Shown here piece after piece: positions 46,091-55,328 of a stretch of DNA of 64,000 nucleotides (the first letter of the stretch is position 1; each line of letters starts with the position of its first letter). This DNA is from GCA-002712045 sp028112705. GTDB taxonomy: Bacteria > Pseudomonadota > Alphaproteobacteria > Rhodobacterales > Rhodobacteraceae. The translations under genes and the position numbers were made by a program. The stretch lies in assembly GCA_028112705.1 (NCBI GenBank), contig JAOGYN010000003.1:1-64000 (forward strand), read 5' to 3'. The notes beneath the pieces were generated by a model. The model was given only the letters and a program-made list of their open reading frames with translations, did not search any database and had not been told where the DNA came from.

Positions 46091-48746
46091 ATGACCATAG
46101 TAGCAAAAAAAATAACTCCAATGATGGAGCAGTTCTTTAGTATAAAAAAAGACTACTCTGATGCATTGTTATTTTATAGAATGGGTGATTTTTATGAACT
46201 TTTTTTTGAAGATGCTATAAAAGCATCAGAAGCTTTAAACATTACCCTCACCTCCAGAGGAAAACATTTAGAACAAAAAATACCAATGTGTGGTGTTCCC
46301 GTTCATTCTGCTGATAACTATTTGTTATCTTTAATTAAAAAAGGCTTTAAGGTTGCTGTTTGTGAACAGATGGAAAGCCCTGCTGAAGCAAAGAAACGTG
46401 GTTATAAAGCGATAGTAAAGAGAGATGTAGTCAGATTAGTTACACCAGGGACATTAACGGAAGAGTCTTTACTTGAGGCTCGTGAGTATAACTTTTTATG
46501 TGCTTTGTCAGAAATTAGAGGTAAATATGCGTTAGCGTGGGTGGACATCTCTACTGGCGATTTCTGGGTGAAATCATGTGAGAAAACCCATCTAGAGTCC
46601 CTAGTTTCAAGACTCACACCAAAAGAAATACTTGTATCTGAAAATATGGGAAATACTCTACATGAAATGCTCATCGGGTCAAAAGCCACTATAACGCCAC
46701 TCTCAAACCTTATGTTTGAGAGCACAAGCGCAGAAGAAAGGGTTTGTAAGCTTTATAAAGTTAATACACTAAATGGTTTTGGAAGCTTTAGTAGAGCAGA
46801 AATAACCGCAATTAATGCTATTATTGAATATTTGTATTTAACCCAAAAGGGTTCTTTACCTATATTGAAAAAACCCATTAAAGAACTGACTGAAAATTTT
46901 TTTACATATCGATAGCTTTACAAGAAAAAACCTAGAATTAACGCGATCACTTTCTGGCGAACAGCGTGGGTCATTATTAAACACAATAGATCAAACAGTT
47001 ACCGCTTCAGGCGCACGTTTGCTCGAGAGCCGGTTAAGCAATCCATCTGCTAATATTGAAACTATAAAGAACCGTCAAAATGACATTAGTACATTTCTTA
47101 AAAACAGTGGGGTAAGAGAAAATATTCAAAAATATCTAAAAAATATACTTGATATTGAGCGTGGTCTGACACGGATCTCCCTTAATCGATCTGGTCCACG
47201 TGACATAAAAGCTATTGGAACTGGGTTAATGTTTAGTCAAAAAATATTTAATGAACTTACTAAATTGAAAGAACCTACTTCTCTATCTTTTGGTCTTAGT
47301 TCGTTAAAAGGCCACAAAACTATAATTGATAATATTGAGAAGGCATTAATTTCAAACCCACCCGTTAATATTAAAGAAGGCGAGTTTATTAAAAATGGTT
47401 TTGATTATAATTTAGATAAACATCGAATGTTAAGAGATCAGGGCAAAAAAGTTTTAGCCCATTTGCAACAAAGCTTAGCATTGAAGGCTAATATTTCGAG
47501 CCTAAAAATAAAACATAATAACGTGTTAGGGTATTTTGTAGAGGTTTCAGCACGTCACTCAAAAAACATGTTGTCACCACCATTAAATGAGATGTTTATT
47601 CACAGGCAAACAACTGCAAACTCTATTAGATTTACAACGATATGCCTAGGTGAAACAGAATCAGAAATTATAAATGCTAAAAATTGCGCTATAGCACTTG
47701 AAAATCGAATTTTTGAAAAACTCCAGAGTGATATTTTGCAATGTGCTAATAAAATTTTAAATACTGCTAAAAGTATAGCTGAGGTTGATGTTATTTGCTC
47801 TTTATCAAAAGTTGCAAAAGAAGGGAGTTGGTGCAAACCTCTTGTTGATGGAACAAGAAGTTTTGAGGTGATAGATGGTAGACATCCAGTAGTTGAACAG
47901 GCGTTAAGAGAGAGCTCTAACAATTACTTTATTCCAAATAATTGTAACTTAAGTTGCCGTGAAAATGATGCAAATATTTGGCTAATTACCGGACCAAATA
48001 TGGCTGGTAAATCAACATTTTTAAGACAAAATGCTTTATTGGTTGTGTTGGCTCAAATGGGATCTTACATACCAGCTGCCTCTGCTAATATTGGTATTGT
48101 TACTCAACTGTTTAGCAGAGTTGGGGCGTCTGACGATCTAGCAAGGGGGCACTCAACATTTATGGTAGAAATGGTGGAAACAGCTGCTATTCTAAATCAG
48201 GCTGATGAGAGATCATTAGTTATATTAGATGAGATTGGTAGAGGAACAGCAACATATGATGGTTTATCAATCGCTTGGGCTACCTTAGAGTACCTTCATG
48301 ATAAGAATAAATGCCGCGCTTTGTTTGCAACCCATTATCATGAGCTTGCATCTCTTTTAGACAAACTACCTGGCCTTACGAATGCAACTGTTTCAGTCAA
48401 AGAATTCAAGGAGGAAATTGTTTTTTTATTTAAGGTGGTTCTAGGCTTTGCTGACAGATCTTACGGTGTGCAAGTTGCAAAGTTGGCTGGGATGCCACAA
48501 CCTGTTTTAAAAAGAGCCGCGGAGGTACTTAATAAATTAAACTCTAGCGATAAGAAAGCCTCTAGTGATAAAAACAGGGTACTTGCACAGCTTCCACTAT
48601 TTGAAAAATCTCTTACAGAATTAACCCCAACTCCAAACAAAGTTCATCCTATTGAACTTAAATTAAAAGATATAAAGCCAGACGAGATGTCTCCAATAGA
48701 GGCGTTAGAGCTAATTTATATATTAAAAGAATCTCTTTCTGATTAA
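46091..48746 (+). pseudogene. mutS: DNA mismatch repair protein MutS, broken by a one-base frameshift
   Basis: The first frame (46091-46915) encodes the mismatch-binding N-terminus, including the Phe-x-Glu clamp region RMGDFYELFFEDA, then ends in ENFFTYR-stop. From 46905 the next frame continues the protein (HIDSFTRKNLELTRSLSGEQ) through the clamp and the ATPase domain: Walker A TGPNMAGKST, then SRVGASDDLARGHSTF, LDEIGRGTATYDG and ATHYHEL. The break lies in a run of seven T (46897-46903); with six T the product would be an uninterrupted 884-residue MutS of normal size. It is either a sequence error, a real loss giving a mutator, or a slippage site. It converges on grpE with a 4-bp overlap. 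Confidence 0.9.
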
Positions 48747-49333
48747 TTGGAGTTAGAAGACACCCCAACCTGAACTGGACGAAGTAGCCGTTCACCTATT
48801 TTAAAACCAACCGCCATGATTTGAATTATTTCCCCAGCTTTTGTGTCCGGCATTGGTGCTTCAAACATTGCTTGGTGGAGCAAGGGGTCAAAAGCATCCC
48901 CAATCTCTGGTAAGACTCTTATTATCTTGTGTTTTTCAAACCCACTTATAATTTCTTTTCTGGTTAGCTCAATTCCCTCAATCAAAGCAGAATTGGATTT
49001 TTTTTGTTCGTCACTTACTGTCTCAAGTGCTCTAGTAATGTTGTCATAAACTGAAAGTAAATCTCTAGCTAATTTCGTTCCACCATAAACTTCAGCGTCA
49101 CTTCTATCTCTAATAGATCTTTTCCTAAGGTTTTCTGAATCAGCCAATGTACGCATCAACTTATCCTGCAGGGCATCTCTCTCCTCAATTAGTTTTTCTA
49201 AGTTTGGCCCCTCATCATCCAATTCTTCACTAGCATCTATAAGCTCATCATTTTCTTCAGATTCAGCTATCAACTCATCCAAAGATAAAAGTTCTTCTGG
49301 TTTAGTTTTTTTTATTTCTTGTTTTTCACTCAT
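48743..49333 (-). CDS. grpE: Nucleotide exchange factor GrpE
   Basis: A 196-residue GrpE: a long acidic N-terminal coiled region (about 1-60), the paired helix (LMRTLADSENLRKRSIRDRSDA) and the C-terminal beta domain with FDPLLHQAMFE and GFKIGERLLRPVQVGV. It releases ADP from DnaK. It follows hrcA by 11 bp on the same strand, so it is likely co-expressed with the heat-shock repressor. Confidence 0.96.
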   Translation of the reverse strand: MSEKQEIKKTKPEELLSLDELIAESEENDELIDASEELDDEGPNLEKLIEERDALQDKLMRTLADSENLRKRSIRDRSDAEVYGGTKLARDLLSVYDNITRALETVSDEQKKSNSALIEGIELTRKEIISGFEKHKIIRVLPEIGDAFDPLLHQAMFEAPMPDTKAGEIIQIMAVGFKIGERLLRPVQVGVSSNSN

Positions 49334-49344
49334 AATTTCCTCAT

Positions 49345-50409
49345 TTAACCTCGTTCTGATAATGTTCTGCCCACCAATTGAGCAGTATAGTCTACAATAG
49401 GGACAATTTTTCCATAGTTTAACCTTGTCGGTCCAATGACCCCGACTGCTCCAATAATTTTATGTTCAGAGTTCATATAGGGAGAAATAACCAAAGAACT
49501 ACCCGAAAGTGAAAAAAGTTTGTTCTCTGATCCAATAAAAACCCTTACTCCCTCTCCTTTTTCAGTTAAGTTAATAAAATTAGCTATATCTTGTTTTCTC
49601 TCTAAGTCGTCAAACAACTCACGTATTTTTTCAAAATCGTCTTCTGCCGTTGTGCCATCAATTAAGTTTGCTCGTCCTCTAACAATAAGGCGACTATTAT
49701 CAGTATCTTTTCCATCCCAAACAGCAAGACCATCCTTAACTAATTGCGCTGCTATTTTATCAATTTCCAATTTTCTTTTACTAACTTCCCTCTCCATAAC
49801 CTCCCTAAGCTCTGAAAGGGTTAGTCCTTTTGCATAAGCATTCATAAAATTTGCTGCTTCTCTAAAGTCAGATTGTGTTTGCCCTAAAGGAGGTTCAAAA
49901 ACCCGATTTTCAACCATTCCATCTGCTGTAACCAAAACTGCTAATGCGCGTTCAGGTGAAAGGCTTACAAATTCTATGTGTTTTATTGGAGCTTCTATCT
50001 TGGGTGCCAATACTAAGCTAGCACTCTTCGTTAAGCCAGATAAAACAGATCCAGCACGCGTTAAAATATTTGAAAGGTTTTTTGGATCTTCCTTAATGCT
50101 ATAATCAATTATTTCTTGTTCTTTATTTGAAATTTCGCCAATCTCTAAAAGTGTGTCAACAAACAACCTAAGGCCCTGCTGTGTTGGAATTCGACCAGAT
50201 GAAACATGGGGACTATCTAAAAGCCCCAGCACCTCTAAGTCTTGCATAACATTTCTAATAGTTGCTGGAGAAATTTCTTCTGCTAAGGTATTGGCAAGAG
50301 TCTGAGACCCAACAGGCTCTCCAGTTTCAATATATGAATCAACCAAATTACGAAATACAATTTTACTTCGTTCATTCATTTCTTGAATTATATTTTGTTT
50401 CTGTATCAT
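49345..50409 (-). CDS. hrcA: Heat-inducible transcription repressor HrcA
   Basis: A 354-residue HrcA with an N-terminal winged helix (about 10-85: SYIETGEPVGSQTL, ISPATIRNVMQDLEVLGLL, HVSSGRIPTQQGLR), a GAF-like domain and a C-terminal VIGPTRLNYGKIVPIVDY motif. It represses promoters carrying CIRCE elements, usually groESL. I found no CIRCE repeat upstream of hrcA or dnaK in this window. It is divergent from rph across 125 bp. Confidence 0.95.
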   Translation of the reverse strand: MIQKQNIIQEMNERSKIVFRNLVDSYIETGEPVGSQTLANTLAEEISPATIRNVMQDLEVLGLLDSPHVSSGRIPTQQGLRLFVDTLLEIGEISNKEQEIIDYSIKEDPKNLSNILTRAGSVLSGLTKSASLVLAPKIEAPIKHIEFVSLSPERALAVLVTADGMVENRVFEPPLGQTQSDFREAANFMNAYAKGLTLSELREVMEREVSKRKLEIDKIAAQLVKDGLAVWDGKDTDNSRLIVRGRANLIDGTTAEDDFEKIRELFDDLERKQDIANFINLTEKGEGVRVFIGSENKLFSLSGSSLVISPYMNSEHKIIGAVGVIGPTRLNYGKIVPIVDYTAQLVGRTLSERG

Positions 50410-50534
50410 TTAACACCATTGAAAGGTTAAACATCTCTAATGACTTGTTTCTCATCAGTCAATTAAGCTTTTGCCCTTTACTCATACCTTTTTGACAGTT
50501 TATTAACTTGTATCATTTTTAAAGGATTAAAAGT

Positions 50535-51260
50535 ATGCGCCCTTCAGGCAGAAATAATGACCAAATGAGATCTATAGAGATCGAAACTAACATCACAATG
50601 CATGCACGTGGCTCATGTATTATTCGTTGTGGCAATACGCACGTACTCTGCACGGCATCTGTCGAGGAACGTGTGCCCCCGTTTTTGCGAAACTCTGGCC
50701 TTGGTTGGGTTACAGGAGAATACGGAATGTTACCTGGATCCACATCAACCAGAAACAGACGTGAAGCTGCATCTGGAAAACAATCAGGCCGCACTCAAGA
50801 AATTCAAAGGTTAATTGGTCGATCTCTTAGAGCTTGTATTGACAGAAGCGCCTTAGGGGAGCGACAAATAACAATAGATTGCGATGTAATTCAAGCAGAT
50901 GGTGGAACAAGATGTGCCTCAATAACAGGTGGCTGGGTGGCACTTAAATTAGCGACAGATAGTTTGTTAAATGCAGGTGTATTGAACAGTGATCCAATTA
51001 TAGAAAAAATGGCTGCTGTTAGTTGCGGTATTTATGGAAGCCAAGCGGTGCTTGATCTTGATTATGCAGAAGATAGTGAAGCAGAAACTGATGCTAATTT
51101 TGTCCTAACAGGTTCAAACAAGATGATTGAAATTCAAGGTTCTGCTGAAGGAGCACCTTTTTTAAGGACAGAATTAAATGTGATGACTGACTTAGCTGAA
51201 AAGGGCGTCAAGGAACTAATGTTAATTCAAGAAGAAGCAATTAATCAATCCAATGCGTAA
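50535..51260 (+). CDS. rph: Ribonuclease PH
   Basis: A 241-residue phosphorolytic 3' exonuclease trimming tRNA precursors. Landmarks are MRPSGRNNDQMR at the N-terminus, PPFLRNSGLGWVTGEYGMLPGST, RREAASGKQSGRTQEIQRLIGRSLRA, and DCDVIQADGGTRCASITGG for phosphate and metal binding. AAAGGA precedes the ATG by 8 bases. It overlaps rdgB by 8 bp. Confidence 0.97.
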   Translation: MRPSGRNNDQMRSIEIETNITMHARGSCIIRCGNTHVLCTASVEERVPPFLRNSGLGWVTGEYGMLPGSTSTRNRREAASGKQSGRTQEIQRLIGRSLRACIDRSALGERQITIDCDVIQADGGTRCASITGGWVALKLATDSLLNAGVLNSDPIIEKMAAVSCGIYGSQAVLDLDYAEDSEAETDANFVLTGSNKMIEIQGSAEGAPFLRTELNVMTDLAEKGVKELMLIQEEAINQSNA

Positions 51261-51861
51261 AATAAATGAAGACACCATTGTGATAGCTACTCACAATCAA
51301 GGGAAGCTTTTAGAAATCTCTGCCCTTTTTTCAAAATTCAATCTCAATGTTATATCTGTATCAAACTTTAATCTTAAAGAACCAAAAGAAACTGAAGATA
51401 CCTTTATTGGTAACGCCAGAATAAAAGCCCACTTTGCAGCAAAAAATTCGAATTTTATATCACTGTCTGATGATAGTGGGATAATGGTTGATGGGTTAAA
51501 TGGTGCACCTGGGGTTTATACAGCAGATTGGGCAACAACAGAAGATGGTAGAGACTTTAATCATGCCATGACACGGGTTTGGACACTTTTGGAAAAAAAT
51601 AAGATAGCCTCACCTAGAACGGCTCATTTTATTTGTGTATTATGTTTAGCTTGGCCAGATGGGCATGACGAGGTTTTTGAAGGAAAAGTGTCTGGAAGAA
51701 TTACTTGGCCAATGAGAGGAAAAAATGGGTTTGGTTTTGATCCAATTTTTATTCCAGACGGACACAAAAAAACCTTTGGCGAAATGAACCAAGACAAAAA
51801 GCATAAAATGAGTCACAGATCTATAGCTTTTGGAAAACTAGTAAATGCCTGCTTGTCTTGA
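51253..51861 (+). CDS. rdgB: RdgB/HAM1 family non-canonical purine NTP pyrophosphatase
   Basis: A 202-residue enzyme that hydrolyses dITP, XTP and related triphosphates. Motifs: IATHNQGKLLEI at the N-terminus, DTFIGNARIKAHFAA, LSDDSGIMVDGLNGAPGVYTADWA with the metal acid, and GKNGFGFDPIFIPDG, ending SHRSIAFGKL. It lies between rph and hemW in a three-gene overlapping operon. Confidence 0.96.
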   Translation: MRKINEDTIVIATHNQGKLLEISALFSKFNLNVISVSNFNLKEPKETEDTFIGNARIKAHFAAKNSNFISLSDDSGIMVDGLNGAPGVYTADWATTEDGRDFNHAMTRVWTLLEKNKIASPRTAHFICVLCLAWPDGHDEVFEGKVSGRITWPMRGKNGFGFDPIFIPDGHKKTFGEMNQDKKHKMSHRSIAFGKLVNACLS

Positions 51862-53008
51862 TTGGAAAAACGCTGGTTTCGGTATATATATCCATTGGCC
51901 CTTTTGCCAATCAAAATGCCCTTATTGTGATTTTAATAGTCATGTTAGTAAAAATGTTAATAATATTGATTGGAAAAAAGCGTATCTGTCTGAATTAAAA
52001 CGCTATCATTCAGAGACTTCTGATCGACAGGTGGATTCTATTTTTTTTGGAGGAGGGACTCCCAGCCTTATGGATCCAAATATAGTTTCAAGTATAGTTG
52101 ATCAAATTGCAAAATTATGGGGGGTCAAAGATAATGTGGAAATTTCACTTGAAGCAAATCCATCATCAGTAGAAGCACAAAAGTTTTTAGATTTCAGAGA
52201 TGCTGGGGTTAACCGGGTATCAATTGGAGTTCAGGCGTTAAATGATACCGATTTAAAAAAACTTGGGCGATTACATTCAGTGGATGAAGCATTAGAAGCT
52301 ATAAGCATTGGTCGAAAAGTTTTTAACAGAACCAGTTTTGACCTTATTTATGCACGACAAGAACAAACAATCAAAGATTGGAAAACCGAACTTAAATTAG
52401 CCTTAAGTTTTGAACCTGATCACTTATCGCTTTACCAACTTACAATCGAGCCAAATACAGCTTTTGGAAAACTGTTTAAGAATGGGAAATTATTAGGACT
52501 ACCTGAAGAAGATGTGAGTAGCGAACTGTATCACATTACAGAGGAAATATGTTCTTCAAATGGTCTTTTACCATACGAAATTTCAAATTACTCTAAACCG
52601 AAACATCAAAGCATACATAATAAAATTTACTGGAATTATGGTGACTACATTGGTGTGGGGCCTGGCGCACACGGACGCATCACCAATTCAAATGGAAGAT
52701 TCGCCACTCAAAACTACAGTAATCCAGAAAAATGGCTAATCCATGCCCATGAGAGCTCTGGTGAAAACTTAAGAACCTGCATAAGCAAAGCAGATCAAGC
52801 TGAAGAAATGGTAATGATGGGTCTTAGATTGAACTCTGGAATCTCAAAAAACCGTTATCAAACTTTATCAGGAAAAAACTTCAACGAAAAAAACTTAACT
52901 AATCTGATAAATGATGACTTGGTTCTGGTCGACAGAGGTTATATTAAAGCAACCCAAAATGGGAAAGCTGTCTTAAACAGTTTAATTTTAAACTTGCTGT
53001 TAAATTAA
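51845..53008 (+). CDS. hemW: Radical SAM protein HemW (heme chaperone, HemN-like)
   Basis: A 387-residue radical SAM protein. The cluster motif is HWPFCQSKCPYCDFNSH (CxxxCxxC), followed by DSIFFGGGTPSLMDP, SLEANPSS, RVSIGVQAL, LYQLTIEPNT and GVGPGAHGRI. This architecture fits HemW, a heme chaperone, rather than HemN coproporphyrinogen III dehydrogenase. The ATG at 51845 overlaps rdgB by 17 bp. It converges on parB across 33 bp. Confidence 0.9.
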   Translation: MPACLDWKNAGFGIYIHWPFCQSKCPYCDFNSHVSKNVNNIDWKKAYLSELKRYHSETSDRQVDSIFFGGGTPSLMDPNIVSSIVDQIAKLWGVKDNVEISLEANPSSVEAQKFLDFRDAGVNRVSIGVQALNDTDLKKLGRLHSVDEALEAISIGRKVFNRTSFDLIYARQEQTIKDWKTELKLALSFEPDHLSLYQLTIEPNTAFGKLFKNGKLLGLPEEDVSSELYHITEEICSSNGLLPYEISNYSKPKHQSIHNKIYWNYGDYIGVGPGAHGRITNSNGRFATQNYSNPEKWLIHAHESSGENLRTCISKADQAEEMVMMGLRLNSGISKNRYQTLSGKNFNEKNLTNLINDDLVLVDRGYIKATQNGKAVLNSLILNLLLN

Positions 53009-53041
53009 CATAATTAATATCTAATCGTTTGTTATTTATAC

Positions 53042-53923
53042 CTATTTTGTTAGTATATTTATTAACTTATCTAACTGATCAAGATTATTATATTTTATTT
53101 TTAAAGATCCTTTTCCAGTTGACACATCATGACCTATATCAACAATCATACCTATCGCTGCTTTTAAATCTCCCTCAATAGCCCGGGTATCCGCATCTTT
53201 TATTTTTGAAAGAGGTTTTATTAAACCACCTCCTAAATCAACTTTAATAAGTTTTTCAATCTCCCTGACTGATAACTTCTTACGTATAATTTCTTTTGCC
53301 AATGAGGACGCATCACTTCGAGTAATTAACGCCCTAGCATGACCAATTGAAATTTCACCGGCACCAAGTAAAATTTGCACATCGTTAGGCAAGTTTAACA
53401 ATCTTAAAAGATTTGCTATATGGCTCCGACTTTTACCAAGAACTTTAGACAGCTTCTCTTGGGTATGATTAAACTTTACCATTAACTGTTGGTATCCATT
53501 TGCTTCATCTATAGGATTCAAATCAGCTCTCTGGATATTTTCAATTATTGCTATTTCCAACACCTCAACATCGCTAAAACTTCGCACCACAACAGGAACC
53601 TTATGAACTCTTGCTAATTGGGCTGCTCTCCATCGACGCTCACCGGCAACTATTTGATATACATCCTTTTTATCATTTATTTTTCTTACAATAAGCGGTT
53701 GTATAATTCCCTTTTCTATAATTGAATTCGATAAATCATCCAAATCATCCTTCTGAAATGTACGCCTTGGTTGGTTTGGATTGGGTTCAATTTGATCAAT
53801 GGATACAGACAAAACCCCAGTTTCCTCGTCTGCATCATAATCACCGATAACTGGGTTAACTTCCGCCATTAACGCGGACAAACCTCTTCCTAAAACTTTC
53901 CTTTTCAGCTTCTTGTCGCCCAC
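53042..53923 (-). CDS. parB: Chromosome partitioning protein ParB
   Basis: A 293-residue ParB/Spo0J. Its N-terminal CTP-binding domain shows NPNQPRRTF, GIIQPLIVR and VAGERRWRAAQLA; IENIQRADLNPIDEANGY and the helix-turn-helix (about 135-190, TQEKLSKVLGKSRSHIANLLRLL, then IGHARALI) bind parS; a C-terminal dimerisation domain follows. The GTG start at 53923 directly follows the parA stop, with GGAGGG overlapping that stop, so the pair is translationally coupled. Two perfect parS sites lie about 1-1.4 kb away in rsmG. Confidence 0.96.
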   Translation of the reverse strand: MGDKKLKRKVLGRGLSALMAEVNPVIGDYDADEETGVLSVSIDQIEPNPNQPRRTFQKDDLDDLSNSIIEKGIIQPLIVRKINDKKDVYQIVAGERRWRAAQLARVHKVPVVVRSFSDVEVLEIAIIENIQRADLNPIDEANGYQQLMVKFNHTQEKLSKVLGKSRSHIANLLRLLNLPNDVQILLGAGEISIGHARALITRSDASSLAKEIIRKKLSVREIEKLIKVDLGGGLIKPLSKIKDADTRAIEGDLKAAIGMIVDIGHDVSTGKGSLKIKYNNLDQLDKLINILTK

Positions 53924-54724
53924 TTAACCCTCCTGTCTTATTAAAAACTCTTTCGCTAAAGCCTGGTATGCCCTATTCCCGGTGCTCTTAGGCGCATAAG
54001 TCAAAATTGGTTCAGCAAATGAAGGCGCCTCACTCAATCTGACATTCCTAGGGATAACTGTCTTAAACACCAAACGTCCCAAGTTTTCACGGGCATCCTC
54101 TTCCACCTGACCGGATAGATTGTTCCGTTTGTCGTACATTGTCAAAACAACGCCCTCTAACCGTAGCCGCTTGTTTGCTGATTCTCGCACATCACGAATA
54201 GTTAATAACAACTGCGATAGCCCTTCCAATGCAAAAAACTCTGGCTGTAGGGGAACTAAAGCACTATCAGACGCCACTAAAGCATTTATTGTCAATAGGT
54301 TGAGGGATGGTGGGCAATCTATAAATATATAATCAAGATTTAAAATAAGTAGTGATTTATCCTCAATAAGCTTTTTGAAAGTAGTGATTTTTTCTGCTTT
54401 ACCAGACAATATTAGATCTGCAGAACTCAGGTCTGTGTTGGCCGCCACGATAAATAGCCTCTCAACCTTCGTTTTAAGCATCACATTTGCTATAGGCACC
54501 TGGTCGATTAAAACATCATATGAGGTTAAGGTTCTATTCTCAGGGCTCACACCCAATCCAGTAGATGAGTTTCCTTGTGGATCAAAATCTACTAGTAGCA
54601 CCTTTTTCCCAAGCTTTGCCAATGTTGCTGCTAGGTTTATTGCTGTAGTTGTTTTACCAACACCCCCTTTCTGGTTCACTACTGTTATAACCTTCGGTAG
54701 ACTGTTATTATCCTCAGCTGACAC
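53924..54724 (-). CDS. parA: Chromosome partitioning ATPase ParA (Soj)
   Basis: A 266-residue ParA. The deviant Walker A motif is VVNQKGGVGKTTTAINLAA, switch I VDFDPQGNSSTGLG, and switch II FIDCPPSLNLL. It moves ParB-parS complexes to segregate origins. The GTG start at 54724 overlaps the rsmG end by 11 bp. The order mnmG-rsmG-parA-parB is the conserved origin-proximal cluster of alphaproteobacteria. Confidence 0.97.
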   Translation of the reverse strand: MSAEDNNSLPKVITVVNQKGGVGKTTTAINLAATLAKLGKKVLLVDFDPQGNSSTGLGVSPENRTLTSYDVLIDQVPIANVMLKTKVERLFIVAANTDLSSADLILSGKAEKITTFKKLIEDKSLLILNLDYIFIDCPPSLNLLTINALVASDSALVPLQPEFFALEGLSQLLLTIRDVRESANKRLRLEGVVLTMYDKRNNLSGQVEEDARENLGRLVFKTVIPRNVRLSEAPSFAEPILTYAPKSTGNRAYQALAKEFLIRQEG

Positions 54725-55328
54725 GCTCTAACCCCTTTAAAACTATAACCTTGCTGTCTTCCGACGTATTGCTATCTATTAAATTTAAATCAAATTTCCA
54801 GTTTTTTTGAGACTCCACAAGCTCTTTTTTGTACGATCGGCCTTTTGGAAAAACACAAATTGTTTCACGTGAAACATTATTTTCCACTATAAATAGCAAA
54901 CTATTTAAATTCTGTAAGGCACGCGCGCTCAAATAAGCCACATCATCGAGCTTAACATTTTCAATCCTGTCATTAATGACCTTTACAGACAGCCCAAGCT
55001 CCCGAACCACTGTTCGTAAAAAAACACATTTGCGTTTATCACTCTCAACAAGAGCGACCCGCAAACTCGGAGCAAGCTCTCTTGCAATAATAGAAACGAC
55101 AATTCCTGGGAAACCGCCACCAGAACCAACATCCAACCACAAACCCTCATCTGGTAAAGTAAATAAGAAAAGCTGTGCAGAATCAATGATGTGTCTACTC
55201 CATAGATCAGAAACAGAACTATTTGAGATTAGATTGATGGCTGGGTTCCAAAGGACCACTAAGTCTTCAAAATACTTAAGGGCATCTAATGTTTCACGTG
55301 AAACATCTAGCTCCAATAACCCTCTCAA
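54714..55328 (-). CDS. rsmG: 16S rRNA (guanine-N7) methyltransferase RsmG (GidB)
   Basis: A 204-residue RsmG methylating G527 of 16S rRNA. The fold starts with LWNPAINLISNSS, WSRHIIDSAQL and the SAM motif WLDVGSGGGFPGIVV, then LVESDKRKCVFLRTV and SARAL. The TTG start at 55328 overlaps the mnmG stop (TTGA). The gene contains two perfect parS palindromes, translated both times as VSRET (near residues 9-13 and 157-161). Confidence 0.95.
   Translation of the reverse strand: MRGLLELDVSRETLDALKYFEDLVVLWNPAINLISNSSVSDLWSRHIIDSAQLFLFTLPDEGLWLDVGSGGGFPGIVVSIIARELAPSLRVALVESDKRKCVFLRTVVRELGLSVKVINDRIENVKLDDVAYLSARALQNLNSLLFIVENNVSRETICVFPKGRSYKKELVESQKNWKFDLNLIDSNTSEDSKVIVLKGLERVS
54861..54876. promoter_or_regulatory. 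parS centromere site (inside rsmG)
   Basis: TGTTTCACGTGAAACA is an exact 16-bp parS palindrome, the ParB nucleation site conserved across bacteria. It lies inside the rsmG coding region about 1 kb from parB. Confidence 0.95.
55290..55305. promoter_or_regulatory. parS centromere site (5' end of rsmG)
   Basis: A second exact TGTTTCACGTGAAACA, extended to 18 bp of symmetry by flanking A and T (55289-55306). It is 413 bp between palindrome ends from the first site and about 5.2 kb from the proposed origin. Confidence 0.95.

Noticed and set aside
50410..50534. CIRCE element between hrcA and rph
   Set aside because: No TTAGCACTC-N9-GAGTGCTAA or close variant is present in the gap; CTAGCACTC at about 50012-50020 lies inside hrcA and has no inverted partner.
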